From contig CALGTP010000162.1 in NCBI GenBank assembly GCA_937902105.1, forward strand, positions 1-42,980: DNA of 42,980 bases, read 5' to 3'. Below, in pieces: positions 36,843 through 42,980 of the stretch (position 1 is its first letter; the number at the start of each line of letters is the position of its first letter). A model generated the notes under the pieces. The model did not search any database. It was given only the letters and a program-made list of their open reading frames with translations, and had not been told where the DNA came from. The position numbers and the translations under genes were made by a program. Source of the stretch: an uncultured Actinomycetes bacterium (GTDB taxonomy: Bacteria > Actinomycetota > Acidimicrobiia > Acidimicrobiales > Ilumatobacteraceae).

Positions 36843-38600
36843 TCACGACAGATACTTCTCAAGAAAGGCTTCAGTACGTTGATACTCATCATGGTTGTTC
36901 TCGGGGTTGCGGAACCCATGTCCTTCACCGACGAATTCAACCAGTTCAATGTCTCCCCCCGCAGCAGTGACTGCCACGACCAGTGCTCGACTTTGATCAA
37001 TGGGAACAACCGGATCGCAATCACCATGAATAATCAAGATCGGGACCTGGGCGAGCGCATGTGCTTGATGGATGGGAGATCGTTGTGCCGAGAGGTGAAC
37101 TGTTTGACGCACATCGCCAACCAGACTGCGATTGTAATGAGCCTCATAACGATGCGTTGAAGCATCTAGAGCGGCGATGTCACACACCGGGAAACAAACT
37201 CTGATACAGCCGACAAGATCACTCTCACGAGCAGCGACTGCAAGAGCTGTCAGCCCACCCGCCGATGACCCAAGTACGGCAATCATATTTTTGGGTCTGT
37301 GTAATGAACGCAAGATGTCGCACACATCGTCGCCATCAAGTTCGCCCCAGCGACCGCGCAACGCTTGAGTGAATGCGCGTCCATGCCCCGTGCTTCCACG
37401 ATGGTCGGGTACCAAGACGTCATAGCCCCGATCAATCCAGTAACTCACACGCGGCATAAAACTGACTGACCATTGATCCGTCGGACCACCGTGAATCATG
37501 CACACCAGACGGCCCGCGGGTTGTGGCGCGCAGTACAGACGAGCATGCAAGGTGGCACCATCACGAGCAGTCACTTCAAGCAGAGCGGGCTCGACGAGCG
37601 AAGGATGATCCTCCCAATCAAAAGATGGGCCAATCAGCAGAGTTTTTCGCGTCCATGTGTCTTGAGAAGTGTCGTAGACAACAACTTGCGTGGGTGTTTT
37701 TCCACCCGTGCGAATGGCTACGAGATTTTCGCCGACCCACGACAACTGACCATGGATTGCCTTGGCTTTTTCGCTCACTATCCCAGTCGCTACGTGCACA
37801 ACGCACAGCCTCCCGAAGCCACCTTCATTTCGTACGAAGGCGATGCGTTCGCCTGTTGAGTCAAAGCACCAACTCCGCTGACGCTCGCCCCAGGTTGGTC
37901 CGCCGTGTTCACATTCTTCGGCGATTCGTCGGCCGTCATGCGTGACAACGTTCAGCCATCCGGAGCGATCATCAAGCCAACCAAGATGTGTGCCCGAGGG
38001 ATCAGTCACGGGTTGTTGATGTTGAACATTTTTTGCCCCAGCGATCACCCCCTCTGCGGACACGAGCAAGCTTTCATCCCATGCCATATGTGGCACGTTC
38101 CACGCCTGCCAAATGCATTGCCCGTTCCACCACACGGGATCATTGACAAAATCATGCTCCCCACGATCAATGCGCTGAGTCGCACCAGTAGAAATCTCGA
38201 CGGTATGGATCTCGGCTTGATTGACCACATACGCCACCTCATCGCCAAGCGGTGACACGATCGGAGCGAACAACGACTGCTCGGGGGTGGGCGTCAGCAA
38301 AAGGCGTGGCTCGCCGTGTAGCGGGATGAGCCATAAGGCCCCCGACTTGGCCACAGCTACTACCCCAGACGAATCTGGGAGCCAATCAAAGCATCCGCCG
38401 CCGAGACTTCGACCCGACCGTAATGCCAGAGTAGAAACCTGCCTGGCGACGTTCTCGGGGAGGGTGAGAACGTGCAAAAAAGCACCTTCTGGATCACTGA
38501 TAATCACCCCGATCATCGAGCCGTCAGGCCCCAGACGGGGTTCGGTGATATCGCGTCCCGCGAGGCAATCTGCGGCGGCGAGTCGCGTGGTGGGGGTCAT
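36843..38600 (-). CDS. S9-family peptidase (prolyl oligopeptidase/acylaminoacyl peptidase type)
   Basis: 585 residues. An N-terminal beta-propeller-like region (about 1-340, with repeated blades such as WLPDSSGVVAVAKSGALWLIP) is followed by an alpha/beta hydrolase domain. The nucleophile Ser446 is in GSSAGG, Asp529 is in HGDCDP, and His561 is in GEGHGF. This layout fits acylaminoacyl-peptidases or dipeptidyl peptidases acting on short peptides. No signal peptide is seen, so it is probably cytoplasmic. The ATG at 38600 is supported by TACTCT ending six bases upstream; the longer frame crosses into glpX. Divergent from glpX. Confidence 0.9.
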   Translation of the reverse strand: MTPTTRLAAADCLAGRDITEPRLGPDGSMIGVIISDPEGAFLHVLTLPENVARQVSTLALRSGRSLGGGCFDWLPDSSGVVAVAKSGALWLIPLHGEPRLLLTPTPEQSLFAPIVSPLGDEVAYVVNQAEIHTVEISTGATQRIDRGEHDFVNDPVWWNGQCIWQAWNVPHMAWDESLLVSAEGVIAGAKNVQHQQPVTDPSGTHLGWLDDRSGWLNVVTHDGRRIAEECEHGGPTWGERQRSWCFDSTGERIAFVRNEGGFGRLCVVHVATGIVSEKAKAIHGQLSWVGENLVAIRTGGKTPTQVVVYDTSQDTWTRKTLLIGPSFDWEDHPSLVEPALLEVTARDGATLHARLYCAPQPAGRLVCMIHGGPTDQWSVSFMPRVSYWIDRGYDVLVPDHRGSTGHGRAFTQALRGRWGELDGDDVCDILRSLHRPKNMIAVLGSSAGGLTALAVAARESDLVGCIRVCFPVCDIAALDASTHRYEAHYNRSLVGDVRQTVHLSAQRSPIHQAHALAQVPILIIHGDCDPVVPIDQSRALVVAVTAAGGDIELVEFVGEGHGFRNPENNHDEYQRTEAFLEKYLS

Positions 38601-38606
38601 ACTCCG

Positions 38607-38642
38607 AGAGTAGGGGCTTGACCGTGGCTGAGGGAGTACCGT
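38607..38642. promoter_or_regulatory. Divergent leaderless promoters of the S9 peptidase and glpX
   Basis: On the minus strand TACTCT (38612-38607) ends six bases before the peptidase ATG. On the plus strand TACCGT (38637-38642) ends seven bases before the glpX ATG at 38650. The same two hexamers occur in the desulfurase/methyltransferase gap. Confidence 0.5.
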
Positions 38643-38649
38643 TGGAATC

Positions 38650-39636
38650 ATGCCTGAGCAACCTTCGCGCAACCTCGCAATGGAATTAGTCCGAGTTACT
38701 GAGTCAGCCGCACTTGCAGCGTCTCGTTGGGTCGGTCGTGGTGACAAGAATGGTGTCGATAAAGCCGCTGTGGACGCGATGCGTACCGTGCTGGCGACGG
38801 TGCCGATGAGTGGTGTGATCGTCATCGGTGAGGGTGAAAAAGACGAAGCCCCGATGTTGTTCAACGGTGAGACAGTCGGCGATGGAACGAGCCCTCAAAC
38901 CGATGTCGCTGTGGACCCGATTGACGGCACAACATTGACTGCATATGGACGTGGCAATGCGTTGTCGGTGATTGCGGTTTCAGAAAAAGGCACGATGTTT
39001 GATCCGGGCCCATGTATGTATATGCAAAAAATTGCTGTTGGGCCTGACGTCAAGGGCTGTATTGATATCAATGCTTCGTACACCGACAATCTGAAGTGGA
39101 TTGCGCGAGCGAAGAGTGAAAACGTGCGCGACTTAACGGTGATGATTCTCGACCGACCGCGCCATGATGAACTCATCAAAGAAGTACGTGCCACTGGTGC
39201 ACGGATCAAGTTGATTAGTGACGGAGACATTTTCGCGGCGATTGCAACTGCGTGGCCCGATGCTGGGGTGGATGTGTTGTTTGGTATTGGTGGAACGCCC
39301 GAGGGTGTCACGTCGGCTGCGGCCTTGAAGTGCATGGGTGGAGAAATTCAAGGCAAGTTGTGGCCCCGTAATGAGCAAGAGCGGATCGCTGCTCTTGAGG
39401 CGGGCTATGACCTTGATCAAGTTCTGACAACAGATGATTTGGTGCGCGGAGATAACTGTTTCTTTGCCGCCACTGGTGTGACTGATGGTGAGTTACTGAA
39501 GGGTGTTCGCTTCCATGCCGGTGGAGCAACAACACAGAGTTTGGTGATGCGTTCGCTCTCAGGAACTGTGCGTTTGATCGAAGCCCACCATCAACTCGCA
39601 AAACTGAATGAGATCTCCAGCATCGACTACGCGTGA
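38650..39636 (+). CDS. glpX: Fructose-1,6-bisphosphatase class II
   Basis: GlpX, 328 residues, hydrolyses fructose-1,6-bisphosphate in gluconeogenesis and is the usual FBPase of actinobacteria. The metal and substrate motifs are [17 protein letters not shown] (about 58-74) and [13 protein letters not shown] (88-100), with [11 protein letters not shown] and the [20 protein letters not shown] loop further on. TACCGT ends seven bases before the ATG, suggesting a leaderless mRNA. Confidence 0.96.
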   Translation: MPEQPSRNLAMELVRVTESAALAASRWVGRGDKNGVDKAAVDAMRTVLATVPMSGVIVIGEGEKDEAPMLFNGETVGDGTSPQTDVAVDPIDGTTLTAYGRGNALSVIAVSEKGTMFDPGPCMYMQKIAVGPDVKGCIDINASYTDNLKWIARAKSENVRDLTVMILDRPRHDELIKEVRATGARIKLISDGDIFAAIATAWPDAGVDVLFGIGGTPEGVTSAAALKCMGGEIQGKLWPRNEQERIAALEAGYDLDQVLTTDDLVRGDNCFFAATGVTDGELLKGVRFHAGGATTQSLVMRSLSGTVRLIEAHHQLAKLNEISSIDYA

Positions 39637-39650
39637 CGGACGGGGTTTGG

Positions 39651-40430
39651 CTAACGCGCTCTGAGGCTCAACCTAGCGGCGAGTCGTTTCAACGGTCCGG
39701 GTAACACCGAACTCGCACCCACTAATCCCTTATACAACGCACCAGGCACGCTCAACGCCTTGCCCTTCACCACATCTTCTAACCCAACCCGCGCAACCTC
39801 TTCAGATGTGCACCACAAGAACTCTGGGAACTGCGTCTGGTAATCGCTCGTGTTGCTCACACTTTGAAACTCGGTGCGCGTCAATCCCGGGCACAACGCA
39901 GTCACCTTCACACCAGTCCCCCGCACTTCTTCGTGCAACGACTCCGTCAGATTAGTGACATACGCCTTCGTTGCTGCATACACCGCCAACTTAGGCGCTG
40001 GCTGAAAACTTGCAACACTCGACACGTTCATCAACCAACCACTCTTGCGAGTCACCATGACTTCAATCGCTGCTCGCGACAATCTGGTGAGGGCGCGAAT
40101 ATTCAAAGCAATCTCATCATCAAGTCGCGCCGATTCAATCTCATGAAATAATCCCGACGAACCAAAGCCGGCGTTGTTCACCACCAAATCAATCGGATGT
40201 TGCGGGTCAGCAATTCGAGCCACAACTCTTGCGCAACCCTCATCAGTCGTCAGATCCGCTTCAAGCACCTCAAAGTTGCTGTAACGATCAGCAATCTCGG
40301 TCAGTCGATCGCCACGCCGCGCCACCAATACACAAGCCACACCGGCTTGACCTAATAAAACGGCCATGGATTCACCAATGCCCGACGAGGCACCAGTCAC
40401 GAGCGCTGAGCGAAACGGATATCTAGTCAT
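39651..40430 (-). CDS. SDR-family oxidoreductase
   Basis: A 259-residue classical short-chain dehydrogenase. It has the TGASSGIGESMAV cofactor motif, LVNNAGFG, the serine in MNVSSVASF, and Tyr/Lys in YAATKAYVTNL. It resembles the DltE/YqjQ-type group of unknown substrate. The C-terminus is basic and hydrophobic (YKGLVGASSVLPGPLKRLAARLSLRAR), which may give a membrane association. TACGGT ends six bases before the ATG. The 3' end is 14 bases from glpX. Confidence 0.9.
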   Translation of the reverse strand: MTRYPFRSALVTGASSGIGESMAVLLGQAGVACVLVARRGDRLTEIADRYSNFEVLEADLTTDEGCARVVARIADPQHPIDLVVNNAGFGSSGLFHEIESARLDDEIALNIRALTRLSRAAIEVMVTRKSGWLMNVSSVASFQPAPKLAVYAATKAYVTNLTESLHEEVRGTGVKVTALCPGLTRTEFQSVSNTSDYQTQFPEFLWCTSEEVARVGLEDVVKGKALSVPGALYKGLVGASSVLPGPLKRLAARLSLRAR

Positions 40431-40494
40431 TGCTCAACCGTAGACGACCGCACGCAACAATACGGTCACGACCGCTACCGATAAGGTTGAAACC

Positions 40495-40893
40495 ATGAGC
40501 GTCATGTCAACGACCAACGAAAAGTTTCTCGCCATTCTTCAAGGTCCGTACACCGGCGTACTGACCACTCTGTTCGCCGACGGCAGTCCGCAAAGCACTC
40601 CTGTGTGGTTTCTGCTTGATGGCGATGACGTTTTGTTTTCAACAACCGCTGGCGCGCAAAAACTGCGCAACATCGCCGGTGATCCACGTGCCACCTTTGC
40701 GGTGTATGACCCCACCGACGACATGAGTTACGTCGAAGTACGCGGCGCCATCGAAATCAGCGATGATCCGACGGCCGACACTCGCGATCGCATCGTGCAA
40801 AAGCATGGCTACGTCGACGGTTCAGCATTTGACGCTCCGGGCACACAACGATTCACATTGCGTCTCAGGCCAACAAAAATCACCGGGCGCTAA
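40495..40893 (+). CDS. PPOX-class flavin/F420-dependent protein
   Basis: A 132-residue split-barrel protein of the pyridoxamine-phosphate-oxidase-like group. The features are the GVLTTLFADGSPQSTPVWFLLDGDDVLFSTTAGAQKLRNI core and DMSYVEVRGAIEISDD, seen in the actinobacterial F420-dependent reductases (PPOX class, Rv1155/Rv2991-like). Whether FMN or F420 is used cannot be told. The ATG at 40495 is used, with AAGG upstream; a second ATG three codons later is possible. A palindrome follows the stop codon. Confidence 0.87.
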   Translation: MSVMSTTNEKFLAILQGPYTGVLTTLFADGSPQSTPVWFLLDGDDVLFSTTAGAQKLRNIAGDPRATFAVYDPTDDMSYVEVRGAIEISDDPTADTRDRIVQKHGYVDGSAFDAPGTQRFTLRLRPTKITGR

Positions 40894-40897
40894 AAGG

Positions 40898-40950
40898 CCC
40901 ACTTGGGCGTCAGAAGTGCCGAATATGGCACGTTTTCGCGCCCAAGCGGG
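40898..40950. repeat. Imperfect 53-nt palindrome between the PPOX gene and atpC
   Basis: CCCACTTGGGCG (40898-40909) pairs with CGCCCAAGCGGG (40939-40950) at 11 of 12 positions. An inner hairpin GTGCC-GAATAT-GGCAC lies at 40916-40931. The inner core resembles the core of the 60-bp palindromes, and the outer right arm resembles that at 31263-31285. It lies between two convergent genes and probably ends both transcripts. Confidence 0.8.
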
Positions 40951-40960
40951 AGATTAAAAA

Positions 40961-41388
40961 TCAGTGAGCAGCGGCGGCAGTGCCAGCGACGCCACCGGCA
41001 GCTGACAAGCGAGCATGTGCCCGTGCCAACTCGGCAGCACCAGTTGCATCATGTTCGTGACGCAACTGTTCTTGCAAACGCTCAACATCGGCTTGCGCCT
41101 TGGCCTTATCAATTTCCGAACCGAGTTCAGCAAAGTCAGTCAAGATCGACACCTTGCCGTTACTCACTTCAACAAATCCGCCGTGCACTGCAACATCAAG
41201 AATCGAGCCATCGGTGAGATACAACCGCGAGTGATTAGGAATCAGCGCTGCCAAAAATGGAGCATGCCCAGCCAAGAAAGCGATTTCTCCACCACCCAAG
41301 GTACGGGTGATGACCTGAGTCGCTTCGCCAGAAAACACAACGCGTTCCGGCGAAACAACTTCAACTCGCATCGTGTTTGCTTCAGCCA

Positions 41389-41389
<1 letters not shown>
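40961..41389 (-). CDS. atpC: ATP synthase epsilon subunit
   Basis: AtpC, 142 residues, the central-stalk subunit that couples rotation and can inhibit ATP hydrolysis. The N-terminal beta sandwich has VEVVSPERVVFSGEATQVITRTLGGGEIAFLAGHAPFLAAL and VAVHGGFVEVSNGKVSILTDFAE. The C-terminal helices (EIDKAKAQADVERLQEQLRHEH) follow, with an Ala/Gly-rich tail. The ATG overlaps the atpD stop by one base, so translation is coupled. Confidence 0.95.

Positions 41390-42980
<1,591 letters not shown>

Noticed and set aside
38084-38096. GCCATATGTGGC inside the S9 peptidase, resembling the core of the 60-bp palindromes
   Set aside because: It is short, lies in conserved coding sequence (VPHMAWDE), and lacks the long arms, so it is treated as chance.
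38601-38864. 88-codon N-terminal extension of the S9 peptidase
   Set aside because: It runs through glpX on the other strand, and the composition is that of an antisense frame. The ATG at 38600 has a -10 hexamer directly before it.

Overview
The window looks like chromosomal DNA of a moderate-GC actinobacterium, most plausibly a member of the Acidimicrobiia (Ilumatobacter-like freshwater or marine lineages). Support comes from the gene set: an IclR regulator divergent from leuCD (the LtbR/NdgR arrangement), a long 2-isopropylmalate synthase, a PASTA-domain kinase homologue, MeaB, an SCP2 protein, a PPOX-class flavin/F420 protein and a MurA carrying Asp at the usual Cys position. The class-level placement is inference. 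No tRNA, rRNA, CRISPR array, prophage or transposase gene was seen.

Layout. 1-168 is an unidentified open frame running off the left edge. 233-2948 holds ltbR and leuCD around a 15-bp operator-like inverted repeat. 2950-4017 is a lone AbiEi-like/DUF559 nuclease gene bounded by two identical 60-bp perfect palindromes, the most unusual structure here. 4019-9759 carries a DEAD-box helicase, acyl-CoA ligase, GDP-fucose synthase, a serine beta-lactamase-like hydrolase, a structured intergenic element and thioredoxin with a SigR/SigH-type promoter. 10006-13252 has a 61-codon orphan gene, a leucine leader peptide plus attenuator, leuA, a ferredoxin and pyrF; serA is convergent. 14908-17183 pairs a GNAT acyltransferase with an NSAR/OSBS enolase-superfamily enzyme, then SCP2. 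17221-20708 has an SDR, a PASTA pseudokinase and a membrane-anchored protein. 20710-27128 is a DNA-repair/thiolation block (ligA, a MetE-like protein, mnmA, cysteine desulfurase). 27152-32528 holds a methyltransferase, galT, SRPBCC, azlCD, enoyl-CoA hydratase, meaB and a NifU-C protein. 32629-40893 holds murA, an MFS transporter, a J-domain protein, a two-repeat acidic protein, an S9 peptidase, glpX, an SDR and a PPOX protein. 40961-42980 is the end of the ATP synthase operon (atpG partial, atpD, atpC).

Working together: leucine synthesis appears under two controls, LtbR on leuCD and leucine-codon attenuation on leuA. Cysteine desulfurase next to mnmA is the usual sulfur relay for tRNA 2-thiouridine. 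Fatty acid/propionate metabolism is represented by acyl-CoA ligase, enoyl-CoA hydratase, SDR, SCP2 and MeaB.

Two window-wide patterns stand out. At least a dozen genes have a TANNNT-like -10 hexamer 6-8 nt before the start codon, implying leaderless mRNAs. Four long intergenic palindromes (2950, 3958, 31236, 40898) share sub-sequences and look like a repeat family.
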